This document shows, one piece after another, positions 32,888 through 44,297 of a DNA stretch of 64,000 nt. Where the stretch lies: contig NC_047078.1 in the NCBI RefSeq assembly GCF_902459465.1, positions 4,550,333 through 4,614,332 on the forward strand. The letters are read 5' to 3'. Each line of letters opens with the position of its first letter. Within the stretch, counting starts at the first letter, position 1. A program made the translations under genes and the position numbers. The notes under the pieces were generated by a model that made no database searches, was not told where the DNA came from, and worked only from the letters and a program-made list of their open reading frames with translations. The DNA is from Asterias rubens (taxonomy: Eukaryota; Echinodermata; Asteroidea; Forcipulatida; Asteriidae).

Positions 32888-34169
32888 GTAGGTACACATG
32901 TATCCAGGGTTTGTAAGACTGCACAATGCTAAACACACTTTGCTGAAGTTTATATTAATTTTATGAAAACCTCAGTGTGTGATTAATGTCAAATAAAAGC
33001 ACAAAATGAATTTGAAGCATAACAAACTCTGTTATTACGTACATTGTATCATTTAAGCAGGAAATTGCAAAAGAAGTCCAAAGGATTAACATTGATCTTT
33101 ATGAATCAATCTGAATTGCTATTAAGTAAAGGGTTAGGCCTACATGTATGTCACAATACAAGTCACTGGGAATACCATGAAACCCTTGGCGTTTTGTGAA
33201 ATTGGGCACTTAGGCCTATAGACTTGATTTTACAAAGAGCTAATTTCAAGTGGGAACAAATATTAATTGCTAAGCAAAGTGTGATTTCACATTATAAATC
33301 ACTACGGTAATACCGATCACACATCTTACAATGAATCTTCAGTAGTTGGAATCAGTCTTAATTGCTAAGCAAAGTGTGCTCAAACAGATTATAATGTAAG
33401 TGGTCTTTAAAATAAAGCCAGGCTGCAAAACTTCAGAATCATTCCATTAGTATTTATTTTTTTTTCCACATCCCTGCCATCTGCTGCCTGAACACTACTG
33501 GCCTTGCCGGCATTCTGGCCAATGTGTGATGTGAAGGATTAATAAGGATCAGACTTAAATTTCTAATAGGATGCAGCTTTCAGCCGGCTTCCTAAACCGG
33601 TCACCTGAATCAATTACATTGACTATGACGTCACTATCGTTAGCTTAAATAAGTGCCATTTGTATTTAATTTCAAGGTGGTTGTACATGTAAGTCGTGCT
33701 TGGACATGTTGGACATGTTGGATGAACAAATGTTTCGGTCTTGATACCTTGATAGACAAAATGTTTGGCCATGTCATGAATACCGACTCACTGTCAATTT
33801 ACAGATGTAGGCCTATATACATTTGAATACGTAGCTGGGCAATTCCACGCAAGTGCGACATGAGGGTCAAAATTGCAAAATGCTTTTTGCTCAAACATCT
33901 TTTGCAAAATTGATAGAGTATATTTTGAAGTTTCTAGAAATGAAACAAAAAATGATCCAGACCAAATATTTTGAAAGTTACAGCACTCTGAAGTTGTCGC
34001 TACGTTAAATGGGACCAATCATAGGTAAGAACACAAAATGTATTTCTTCTTGTAGTTTTCATTAATCTAAAGGCACTCATTTTATTTGTTTGGTAAAAAT
34101 AACAACTCTCAGTGTCTATCTTTAGGAAAACACCTTTAATTAATATGAAACTAATGTTAGATACCTAGT

Positions 34170-34410
34170 GTGTGCTGTCAAATGAACGCTTTTGTTAGGC
34201 TTATTGTAATGTCAGTCACAAAAAATGAAGATTTTTGTCATAAAAGTATACATGGCAGCAATTAAAATCTGTTCTTCATTATTTTCTTAGTAGGGGGTCA
34301 GGGTAGAGCAACAATGTTATCAAACAGGTAAATAATTGTTGTTTAAATTTTGTTATTAATTAAACAAAAGTGTAATGTCAGTCACGACAATGTAATGTCA
34401 GTCACGTTAT
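34170..34410 (+). repeat. Three copies of TAATGTCAGTCAC
   Basis: The 13-mer occurs at 34207-34219, 34373-34385 and 34393-34405. The 20-bp spacing of the last two suggests local duplication. 33836-33900 contains a GGGCAATTCCACGCAAGTG block that looks like a repeat end. Confidence 0.6.
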
Positions 34411-34639
34411 TACACAAGCTAAATAAAACTATTTTGAAAATTGGATGGACTATTAAGTTGTCTTTTACTCACAATGCAACTTAAATTAAGCTATATAATC
34501 CTGAAACAATGCTCTTGGATCTGTTTATTTGTATTTTTAGTCCAATTCATCCATATTTTACAGGTAAGTGAATAACGAATGAATTATATTTGAATAATTT
34601 ACCAGTAGAAATGTCAGCTTCAATAGTTGTCAAGTCTTT

Positions 34640-34870
34640 GAGACGATAAGTGAAAATCACAAAGCAATACTGTCAGGAGAGTCGCGTAATGCTCTTAAAA
34701 TGATTTTTGTCTCAGTGAGACAAAACTTATTTTTTGTGAAATTATTTTACTAATTTCTCAAAAAACTATCACTTCAGCAAGTGATATTTTCAGGGAAGCT
34801 TTTTACTATTGCTATCTTTTATTCTATGACAATGAATGAACCTTATTATGCTCCTTTGTAAAGGGAGTGG
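34640..34870 (+). mobile_element. MITE family D, partial copy
   Basis: TTTTGTCTCAGTGAGACAAAA, ACTAATTTCTCAAAAAACTA and TTTTCAGGGAAGC match the right half of family D. Confidence 0.6.
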
Positions 34871-35317
34871 GCATTGATCTTGTCCATAAACGGTAACAAT
34901 TTTTACCTAACTAAAGAGCTATGTCAGGGGGAATAAAAAAAAAAAAATTATAATAATATTTTAACCAATATGATTCAATCACAAAAGAGCCAATCATACT
35001 GGCCCTAATTACACTAACAGGATACAGGGCTAAATAAGTAGACAATTACAAAATTCTGTATTTTTCTCCTTCTTATTTTTTGTTAGTCTAATAAATTTAA
35101 ATGAACAATAATTTGGTTGTTAATTTATTCAAATTATTTAACGCAGAGAAATTGTTACTTGAGTTTTACGTACAAAACATAACTTTCTCAATAGTTTTAA
35201 GGCATTTAAAGTACCTCCTTGTCAAGTTCCCCCGCGGAAGTTTCAGGAGGAAACCCACTAAGTACGTAGTACCTAGTAGTACAAACCTAGTTGCGAAACA
35301 AAACCCTCCTCCCGATA

Positions 35318-35455
35318 ACAATAAAAATGCTTGCCCTCGATTGGTTGAAATGCTCAACGCAGAACACGCCCACGCTCATTTCAACCAATCGACGAGGGTG
35401 GGCATTTGTATCGATATCGTTTTCGTTCTCATAATCAGGGCCTGTGTGACTTTTT
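35318..35455 (+). mobile_element. MITE family G, partial copy
   Basis: TGCCCTCGATTGGTTGAAAT and TTTCAACCAATCGACGAGGG are inverted. The right side is CGTTTTCGTTCTCATAATCA, then GGCCTGTGTGAC. Confidence 0.7.
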
Positions 35456-35637
35456 GATTTTAGCATTAATTATTAATAAAATGTGAAATTACTAAAAATG
35501 ATTTACTCATCAAATCAAATGATATTGACAATTATTGATATTAGGCCTAGAGTATTACTGTTAGGCTATTCCTTTTTATTTTAGTTTTGTACTTTTGAAT
35601 TTAAGTTTTCTAAACTAACTAAATAGTAACATTTAAA

Positions 35638-35769
35638 GGATAACTTTCCGTATGGCGCCACCACTTTTTCACTCATTTTTACAAAAAGGGATATATCAAT
35701 CAGGTAAATAAGTTCCTATATTATTTTATATCGAATGAAAAAGTGGTGGCGCCATACGGAAACTTTTCC
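35638..35769 (+). mobile_element. Small MITE with a perfect 27-bp inverted repeat
   Basis: 35645-35671 and 35736-35762 are exact reverse complements (containing TATGGCGCCACCACTTTT), extended outward to GGATAAC / CTTTTCC. A related half (GTGGTGGTGGCACCACT) follows at 35863-35890. Confidence 0.85.
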
Positions 35770-36512
35770 CATTTTAATAAAGATATATTTATGGAATTAG
35801 GCCTAGTTTTATTAATAATTAATATTAAGAACTATATAAGGGTAATAGAAATTAGTAAAAACGTGGTGGTGGCACCACTGGGTGGATACTTTCCATTCTC
35901 TTGCTCTTGGAATTGATGTCTAACTGAACCAATATTTTCACATGTTTGCTATTTCGGTACACACAACTGTCTCACTCTCTCACATTTTGACTGCGTGTCC
36001 GAAATCTGGGCAGACAGTTGTGTTGTACCCGTGTTGTGTATAGTGTGAATGGCGAAATTACCAAAAGAAAAGTAATTCGCGAAAGTAAACCATGCAAAAA
36101 GTCAGTTTTCTTACCTTATTTATTTCGAATTCCGAAGAAGAGTTACACCACCGCATTCTCAAACTATCGAGTGAGACATTGTTTGCGCAATGCACACGGA
36201 AAATTCACTGAATTCGCCTAAAATTATTAACTTTATTAACTTTGCATGAAGATTGGCACAAAATGGAGAATATCCCATCAGTCACTTCTTCACTGTTTAT
36301 TCTCATTTGCATGTCGTCACCGTAGATATATGAATATTGATATCCCAACTGCACATGCAAATTTGGTGACCCTTCACAAATAAAATTACATAGGTCACCA
36401 CGTGAGGGCGCACTCACTTAAATATCATAGCACTATTTATGTTAAATATTCACATGTTGGAAACATTTAATTTAAATTTGGTTCAATTTGTTGTCCAGTT
36501 TTATCAGGAAAA

Positions 36513-39500
36513 ATGCCGGTTATTAAAGATTTAATAAAAGGTTTGTATCGAGGAGCGAACAGACACAAAGAGATGACTAGCAAACGAGGAAACAAGAACT
36601 TTCATCCAAGTAAGTTTTAATACAAATAACGTGTTCTGTTTTCATTATTATTAATATTAATTTCAGTTCAGTACACTTTCTCAATTCTGTCCACGATTAA
36701 GATTCGGAGAAACATTTTTGTTAACAATGAATAAAGACTTTTTAGTGTCAAAATTGGCCTGTCAGTCACTGTATTTTTCAATTGAAACATTTGTATTTGT
36801 AAAAAAAAAAAAAAAAATTTTAAAGGCAGTGGACACTATATATTAACTATTGCTTTTATTGGTAATGTCTCAAAATAATTATTGTAGCATAATTTATTTT
36901 TTTTAAACCTTACTTGGTGATGATATGAGTAATGGGGAGAGGTTGATAGTATAAAACATTGTTGTGAGAAACGGCTCCCTCTGAAGTTTTCGAGAAAGAA
37001 GTAATTTTCCACGAATTTGATTTCGAGACCTCAAGTTTAGAATTTGAGGTCTCGAAATCAAGCAGCTGAAAGCACACAACGTCGTGCGACAAGCATGACA
37101 AGGGTATTTTTTCTTTCATTATTTTAATCTCGCAACTTCGACGACCGGTTGAGCTCAAATTTTCACAGGTTTGTTATTTCATGTATAACATGTATAATGT
37201 TGAGATACACCAAGTGAGAAGACTGTTCTACGACAATTACCAATGTCCAGTGTCTTTAAAGCCATTGGACCCTTTCGGTAAACAGTGTTGTCCAAGGCCC
37301 ACACTTTGTGTACCACAACTTCTATATCAAATAACAAACCTGTGAAAATTTAGGCTCAATCGGTCATCGGAGTCGGGAAAAAACAACGGAAAAACCCACC
37401 CTTGTTTCCGCGCGTTTCGCCGTGTCATGACATGTGTTTAAAATAAATCCGTAATTCTCGTGAACGAGAATTTATATTGTTTTGCTGTTTTCTCAAAAAG
37501 TAAAGCATTTCATGGAATAATATTTCAAGAGAAGTCTTTTACCATTACCTTCTGTAAACCCTGTAAGTTATTTGTAAATCTGTGAACTTTTATTTTTTTT
37601 TCTGAACCGAAAGGGTCCAATGGCTTTAAAGACTGTCAATTTAGTCAAGCCTTACTCCTAGAACTACAGTGTATTGAGGTTCGTTCCTCTATCTCGACGA
37701 GACGATATCGGAACTAACCTCAATAGTTCTAGGTCTAGGAGTATACTAGCCCTGGGCACTTGTGTGGCCAAGGATAGCTGAATCCTATCCTTGGCCACAC
37801 AAGTGGGGCTAGGAGTATACAAGCCTCCCCTCTCGTTCGTGTGGCCGCCCAAGCTCAGAACGCTTCTACGCCTGCACACAAGTGGGGCTAGGTAGGAATG
37901 TCTTAAAAGGAAGAGTCAGAGCGTATTCACAAATTCAGTGGCATACATATGATGGGGCACTGCACACTGGTATGCTGGTACATACACACTGTAACACTAC
38001 TCCTAAAAAACAAAACATTTTAACCTGCAGTCAGCGATCGTGCAGCCACATACAGGAGTACAGTGCCACAATTATTGTGGGTAGTGGCTGTAGTTTGATT
38101 TGTCATTGTAAAATCTAGGATTGGACGGATGGAATCGTTTAATTTTCAGTTTCATCTGCTTTAAACCTGTGCTTATTGACTTTTTATTGTTCGTCAAATT
38201 CACAGGTCGTGGATTGCAGAGGACAGGAATCAAAGTGGGATGTAAGCTTATATTTGTCACTCTTATTATTTGCTGGTAATAAATGCCAAGCTGCTTTCTG
38301 TTGTTAGTCCAACGAGGGAGTTTTGGGATGCCAGGTGGCATCAGACTTACAACTGTAACGGTAAATACATTGTTCTTAGTAATGTGCGCATGCTCAGAAC
38401 TGTGTAAACAATGGACATTTACGTACCTGGTGTCTGCTTCCATCCAGCTTTCCAAAGCCTCCCCGTTCCTTCTGCACTGCATTAATAATTATAATAATAA
38501 TAACGAACGGCACTTATATAGCGCTTCACACAACAGTCCCAAAGCGCTTTACAAAAATTAATGAGTCAACAGCAACATTCTGTAGGCAAGGGAGATTGAA
38601 GGCAACTGAATACGTGTTTAGTTCTATGTACATAATAAACAGTTTCCAATGTGAACATTCCAAGCTGTTGAACCGAGTTGCAAAAACTTTACTGTAAAAT
38701 AACCCTGACAGTTTTTGAGTATACACGTAGAAGGTTCAAAAGATGATGGTACTTGTGGAATACATGGAGTACTTGTAGATTATACATGTACTTCAGTGTG
38801 AACTTGTACGATCTTGTCACTGACAGATTTGTGATACTGTACGCTGTAACTAATTTAAATTAATAGCATTCATTTTGTGTTTTCTTTTGAAGTGAGGTTC
38901 AAAAACGTCCAAGAGATGATTCCAGAGATTGTTGTTCCCAACCTTGAAGGATTCACAGTAAGTTGTTGTTGTTGTTGTTGTTGTTGTTTACCATTAAATG
39001 TTATGTAGGTAAAGCCCATAAAAAAAGGTGGACCCTGGTCTTAGTCTAAAGCCAGGTTTATACTTTACTCAAGAGCGAATGGGAAGCAAACATTTGTGTT
39101 TTGCAGACTTTGTGACACAAGAAATTTGCTTTGCTTTCGCAAGATTTGCAGAGCTTAGAAAGTAGTTGCAGACAGTGCTCATGTTTTGTGTGATCAACCA
39201 TACATGAAATAACAAACCTGTGAAACTTTGGGCTTAATCTATTTTATGAGTCAGCAGAAATTATTGAGATACCATGCGCAATTTTAAGCATGTAAACAAA
39301 TCGTCCTTGGTGGGTGTTCACTGTTCATATTTTTTAGGTTTTCAGATAAAGTTTTCCCGAGTATGACTTCATTTCACTTTCAGGGGCAAATATTTCACAT
39401 AAAAAAAATCTTTCTAAATCTAGTATGAACCTGATATTCAGAAGCTTCAATACGCTTTCCTAGAATATAACTTCCTTTGAGAGGGAACTATTCACATAAA

Positions 39501-40719
39501 AAAAATAGTTCTTGAAGTAGGCCCTATTAAAGAAACTGGACACTAATTGTTGATAATTTTCATAGATCAGTCTTTTCACTTCGTGGATCTAAACATTATA
39601 TGCACAAAATAACAAACCTATGAAAATTTGAACTCAATCGGTCATCGAAGTTATGAGATAGTAACGTAAGAAAAAAAACCTTGTCACACAAAGTTTTGTG
39701 CTTTCAGGTGCTTGAATTTGAGACCTCAAAATGAGAAATTTTGTGAAAAATAACTTCTGTCTCGAAAAACGATGACATTACTTCAGAGGGAGCAGTTTCT
39801 CACAATGTTTTATACTTAATATCAACATCTCTCCATTGATCTCTTAAAGTAAGTTTGTATGCTAACAACTATTTTGAGTAATTACCAATAGTATCCAGTG
39901 CCTTTAAAAGCACTGGACACTATTGGTTATTAAAAATAATTATTATCATAAAAAACCTTACTTGGCATGCTTGGTGACGAGTAATGGGGAGAGGTTGATG
40001 GTATAAAACACTGTGAGAAACAGCTCCCTCTGAAGTGACTAGTCTTTGACAATTACCAACAGTGTCCATGTCTTTAACTTCATAATCAGAAAGCTTTCAG
40101 ACAAAAATTAAGCAATGCTTTTTTTAATCCATACCAATCCAATGCCTTTGCAGGCCTGCATGCTTCATTTTCCAAAGGGTAAAGACACCAAGGCATTTTC
40201 TCCTTGGTAAAGGCCCTGTCCAACTGCAGCGATTACGATAACGACGCAAAGAGAATGCATTCCATTGGTTGAATGAGCGTGAGCGTATTCTGCGTGGAGT
40301 AATTCAACCAATAGAATGCGTTCTCTTTGTGTTGTGATCGTTATTGTTTTCGTTATCGCTGCAGTGTGACTCGGCCTTCGAGGGCACCCCTTGGAGAAAT
40401 TGCGAAATATCAGGCCTGCCTTTAACTCTCCATAAAAAGATTTGTTGTAAATGTCATTTTTTTCTATTTGTAATGGAAGACAGTCGTAGCCACCCTATTT
40501 ATTTTAATTTGTTTTTCTTTCCCTTTGAAGTTGAAGGCGTACGTTTCTCACAAATGCCCCGACACCACGGAACCACCAATCACAGCAAGGGATATCTTTG
40601 ACGCTTGCGTTGCTCCACAAGTCAAGGCAGACTTTAAGGACGGGAAGTTTAACAGCGTCAACGTAACCTCGGAGAGCTCGTCAGAGGGTGTAACGAAACA
40701 GTCAAACCAGAGCAGATGA
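36513..40719 (+). CDS. MRPL41: Mitochondrial large-subunit ribosomal protein L41 (mL41), 128 aa
   Basis: Four exons: 36513-36609, 38206-38241, 38893-38957 and 40531-40719 (stop TGA), with GTAAG donors and AG acceptors, total 387 nt. The N-terminus (MPVIKDLIKGLYRGANRH..MTSKRGNKNF) parallels the start of animal MRPL41, where a hydrophobic/basic leader is followed by RGADR and TSKRG. Exon 3 holds the diagnostic VQEMIPEIVVPNLEGF segment (human IKEMVPEFVVPDLTGF, by memory of the family). Exon 4 begins LKAYVSHKCPD and continues PITARDIFDACVAPQVKADF, matching the family's PLTA..LF...VAP.I..DF region. The length is close to the human 137 residues; the C-terminus is Ser-rich and diverged. The protein is part of the 39S mitoribosomal subunit. 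Exon 2 is only 36 nt. The ATG at 36513 is the first in this exon and gives a basic mitochondrial-type N-terminus. Confidence 0.88.
36820..37259 (+). mobile_element. MITE family A copy, chained
   Basis: TTAA 36820-36823 and 37256-37259. Carries small insertions. MRPL41 intron 1. Confidence 0.9.
37256..37629 (-). mobile_element. MITE family C copy, chained to family A
   Basis: Shares TTAA 37256-37259. AGCCATTGGACCCTTTCGG left, CCGAAAGGGTCCAATGGCT right: a near-perfect inverted repeat. Confidence 0.9.
37735..37820 (+). repeat. Perfect 21-bp hairpin in MRPL41 intron 1
   Basis: 37757-37777 and 37785-37805 are exact reverse complements (CACTTGTGTGGCCAAGGATA...) around a 7-nt loop. CTAGGAGTATAC flanks as a direct repeat at 37735-37746 and 37809-37820. 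Confidence 0.9.
38477..38560 (-). mobile_element. 3'-tail fragment of a LINE or SINE (GCGCTATATAAGTG type)
   Basis: Read on the minus strand it is ...AAAGCGCTTTGGGA..., GAAGCGCTATATAAGTGC, then an ATT-rich microsatellite. That layout is the usual 3' end of L2/CR1 LINEs and their SINEs in aquatic animals. It lies in MRPL41 intron 2. Confidence 0.55.
38957..38990 (+). repeat. (TTG)n microsatellite next to a splice donor
   Basis: About nine TTG/GTT units directly follow the MRPL41 exon 3 donor GTAAGT (38958). Confidence 0.9.
39527..39907 (-). mobile_element. MITE family A copy, chained
   Basis: TTAA 39527 and 39904-39907; diverged left arm. Confidence 0.85.
39904..40077 (+). mobile_element. 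MITE family A, internally deleted (174 bp)
   Basis: Both termini are present, but the sequence jumps from CCCTCTGAAGTGACT to AGTCTTTGACAATTACCAA, losing about 200 bp. Shares TTAA 39904-39907 with its neighbour. Confidence 0.85.
40152..40420 (+). repeat. Repeat family U copy split by a family G MITE
   Basis: Left part CAGGCCTGCATGCTTC...TCCTTGGTAAA to 40210, right part GAGGGCACCCCTTGGAGAAA onward from 40379. The interruption is a family G element. Confidence 0.7.
40210..40378 (+). mobile_element. MITE family G copy, inserted in family U
   Basis: AGGCCCTGTCCAACTGCAGC to CTGCAGTGTGACTCGGCCTT, with GGTTGAATGAGCGTGAGCG. It lies 150 bp before MRPL41 exon 4. Confidence 0.85.
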
Positions 40720-40804
40720 CATCATCAAGAATTCTTAAAAACTGTAAATACATCCCTGTTGTGAGGGCCCAATTTCATAGAGGTGCTTAATGCATGAAAT
40801 TAAG

Positions 40805-41268
40805 CTAAAGGCCAAGTCACATTGCAGCGATAAGGAAAACAATAGCAATCACGATATGGAGAGGTTTGCAGTAACACCAGACATGCCAGAGTTGGGGGTG
40901 GTTCTGAAAAGAACCGTTGGTTTCAACTCGACGTTTCGATCAGTATGCTTTGATCGTCTTCTGGAGAAAGCTTCTGAGTTGGGGGTGGTTCTGAAAAGAA
41001 CCGTTGGTTTCAACTCAACGTTTCGAGCAGTATGCTCTGATCGTCGAGTTGAAACCAACGGTTCTGAGAGAACCACCCCTGCAACTCATTAGAGATAGTC
41101 ATTACGTGGTGTTACCGTAAACCTTTCCATATCATATTTCCACCATGCAAAATTTTCAAATCCTATTTAATAGTGATCACGACGGAAAGAGGAATGCATT
41201 CTATTGGTTGAATTCAACCAATCAAGGGTGTGCATTGTAAACATTCTCGTTTCCATTCTCGTTATCGA
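40805..41268 (+). mobile_element. MITE family G copy split by a foldback element
   Basis: Left end AAGGCCAAGTCACATTGCAG, right part GGAATGCATTCTATTGGTTG...CGTTATCGAGGCC. The middle (about 40853-41200) is foreign. Confidence 0.75.
40853..41135 (+). mobile_element. Foldback element with internal 88-bp tandem duplication
   Basis: Outer arms GATATGGAGAGGTTTGCAGT and the complementary ACCGTAAACCTTTCCATATC. Inside, GAGTTGGGGGTGGTTCTGAA occurs at 40889 and again at 40977, and a third, inverted, copy ends at 41087. Confidence 0.8.
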
Positions 41269-41274
41269 GGCCTA

Positions 41275-41370
41275 CTAATCTTAAGGTCTGCATGCTACAG
41301 TGCAGGGTTGGGACTCGTCCTCAGTCCTAAGATTAGTCTTAAGTTAGGAAGAGTTTTGTGAAATCGACAG
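41275..41370 (+). mobile_element. Partial copy of the CCGTCGATTTCAC MITE
   Basis: TCTTAAGGTCTGCATGCTAC, GTGCAGGGTTGGGACTCG and TTTTGTGAAATCGACAG match the right part of the element at 56172-56350. Confidence 0.75.
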
Positions 41371-41541
41371 CGGGACTTTAGCCTCACAAAATTATGCTCA
41401 CCAGGAGAAGGTTACCAGCCAAACTACCATGTGATATGTGTAATCTGTGACTGGTATCCTGCTAATTTCTGCTCAGTGCATTGTTTGATTTTGGTGTACA
41501 CAGACAAATTTACCCAAATCAATGTGCTCTACAGCTTTAGA

Positions 41542-41855
41542 GCAAGTTCGAGTGTGCACATTTAGTTCACCAGTGGTCGACCACAGACTAGCAACGCACA
41601 TGCGCAGTGACGTACTCACCCGAACGACTCGTTGGTAGTCTAGTCAACCTTCCACCTTTTCGCTAAAGTGTCACTGGTTCCCCTCTGCGCTTATTACATG
41701 TTAGAATGGACCATGCTGTTGGGACCAGTGAAGAAACCATGGGCTCGAGGCTGGTTCCAAATGGTCGACCGCAGTAGTCAACCAATGGTCGACAAGCCTG
41801 GGTTCGAGTCAAAATGGTCAACCTTTAGTTAACCATTGTGCACACTCGAACTTGC
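41542..41855 (+). mobile_element. MITE with perfect 19-bp ends
   Basis: GCAAGTTCGAGTGTGCACA (41542-41560) and its exact complement (41837-41855). The interior repeats TGGTCGACC/GGTCAACC-type palindromes. Confidence 0.85.
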
Positions 41856-42959
41856 ACTTAGTGTTAGCCAAAGGGGTGTCTGTTTGTCTTTTGGACAACC
41901 TATTTTGAAATTTCCATTTACATCTAAATAATTAAATTGTGTTGTAAACATTTTGGACACCTGGTTTTAAAACTTTCAGCAAATTTGGACAACAGTTTAC
42001 CAAATCCTGGATAAATAAACTTGTGCCTGTACATGCTTCCATTTGATTTTGAGATCGATAACAACAGGGACATTGTTTAAAAATCCAAGTTCATTAAAAC
42101 AAACAGTGGAAATAGGACAAAAGAAAAGACTCGAACAAATTCTCCTTAAACATCAAATGGCAGTTTCAACCACTTTTTTTTTTATTTTAAGTACCATTTT
42201 GCAAATGCTATGTGTTGCACTTAAAACTTATCCCCGTTACTAATGGAATATTCTACACGCTTACTTAACATACATGTAGTCTGCTCCTTGTGCCAGCAAT
42301 GGTATACAGAGGCAGCAATCAGACCAACTCCAAATGATGGTCAATCTCATTTTCGAAACAGGTAAGGCATTAATCTGCCAGTACTTTGTCATACTTTTTA
42401 CGAAAATATCTGTTAATTTTAAGATCCAATCTGCATTTTAATTGGGATGGGTTTCAAGTTGAAATGTTCTACGTGATACAGCAAGCAAAGTAAACATACT
42501 CGTAGTTTGTTGGTCAAAAGCACATGGCCCAGTTTAATCAAGCTGTTTTATAAGCAGAAAAAACAGCGTGCTTATCTTGTCATGCTTGAGAAAAAGTGCC
42601 AACTTGTAAATTTGTTGACAACAAACTTTTTTACAAAGATTTTTCCCGACAGATTCCCTTGTGGTGTGTTACTTGTAAAATCAATATTCTAAGGACGCTA
42701 AGTTTTTTTACGGGATTTAAGATGAAAGTTTTGTTTTCCTTTTTGATCTTTCAGAATCGGGATTGTATAAAACATGTCATGAGATTTTTCAAAGACGTCA
42801 CTCTCTTTGTAGGGTTGAGCACCAACCAATATAGCTCAAAATATGTATTCACCCCAAGGCTATTTTATACTGTAATCACAGAATAGAAGAAAAACCAAAA
42901 TTATAATCCTGCCAGATAATATAAAAACCTAAAAAGAAAGTTGTCATAATTATGCAATG

Positions 42960-43190
42960 GTATCCATAGCAACCGTTATGATCTTTTCATCAAGTTCCAT
43001 TGTCACTCATCATGATTAATTATCTTTCATTGTGGTCTTCATTCCTAACATTCACAGACAGCTGTTCTGTAAATGTCTTCTTCGGGGCACAAACACTCTT
43101 CAGACTTTCCTCTTTGCACAGTGCAATGTTGCCATGGTAACTGATGACATCAATGGGTGGCCATTTTGCATGCAGGTTACTAGGCAACCA
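42960..43190. promoter_or_regulatory. Cluster of RFX X-box-like palindromes
   Basis: GTTGCCATGGTAAC (43128-43141) fits the X-box pattern of two GTTRCC/GGYAAC half-sites exactly. GGTTACTAGGCAACC (43175-43189) fits with one base difference in spacing, and CCATAGCAACC (42964-42974) is a half-site. Sequence match only; no functional evidence. Confidence 0.4.
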
Positions 43191-43663
43191 CCTCCTCAGG
43201 GACTGGGTGCCTAGTGGATTTTTGTTTTTCCTGTTTATTCTTTCTCGCTTTGGAATTGAGTAACGTAACATGATTGGAATTATCAATTTTCAATATATAT
43301 TTTTACTCGCTGGTGTGCATGAACAATTTTTTGTTCACCAAACTCCTTGTTCAAAGATGTTAGAATTATTTAAGATTGGAATTTGTGTGGTTTGGTTGAA
43401 TCAATTTTATCTGAGAAATAAACAACAGTTCTGATTGATTACTTGATTCAGAGGTTGTTATGCTTTTTCCTAGAATTGTTTTTGTCCTGAATATTGTAAA
43501 TTATTTAAAACAATTTCTTCAGAAAATCATGTTTGATATCAATTTAGTTATCTTTCCTCCAGTGAATGGTTTTCTTTGTCATGTTTGTATAGCTACGAAA
43601 ATGCTACACATGTTATGTACCAGCTGCTTCTCAAAAACTATCACTTGCTTCTGTATTTTAGCA

Positions 43664-44050
43664 TTAAAGGCAGTGGACACTATTGGTAGTTACTCAACAT
43701 TATTATTAGCATAAAACCTTTATTGATTACGAGTAATGGGAAGAGGTTGATGGTATAAAACATTGTGAGAAACGGCTCCCTCTGAAGTGCCATAGTTTTT
43801 GAGAAAGAAGTAATTTTCCATGAATTTGATTTTGAGATCTCAGATTTAGAACTTGAGGTCCTGAAATCAACCATCTAAACGCAAACAACTTTGTGTGACA
43901 AGGGTGTTTTTTTCTTTCATTATTATCTCGCAAGTTCGATGACCGATTGAGCTCAAATTTTCACAGGTTTGTTATTTTATGCACATGTTGAGATACACCA
44001 ACTGTGAAGGCTAGTCTTGGAAAATTACCAATAGTGTCCAATGTCTTTAA
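43664..44050 (+). mobile_element. MITE family A copy
   Basis: TTAA 43664 and 44047; full length with the hairpin GAGATCTCAGATTTAGAACT near 43830. Confidence 0.9.
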
Positions 44051-44170
44051 TTGTGCACAAACTTGTTCTGTCCATACATTATTGCTACATGTATGCATTT
44101 TTTTTTACAAATTCATGTTCATTGGCGTTCCCGTTTATTATGAACTAGGTTTTGGGAGGTAAAAACATCA

Positions 44171-44297
44171 GGACCCAATTTCGTAAAAAGCTTGCAAGAA
44201 CAAAAACTCGCTAAGCACAGAAAAATAATGCTTAACAGAAACTGGTCACAGCCAAAGTAAGATTTTTGGCTTACCAGCTTCGTGAAATTGGGCCCTG
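44171..44297 (+). mobile_element. MITE family H, short copy
   Basis: AGGACCCAATTTCGTAAAAAG to CAGCTTCGTGAAATTGGGCC, palindromic, 127 bp. Confidence 0.7.
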
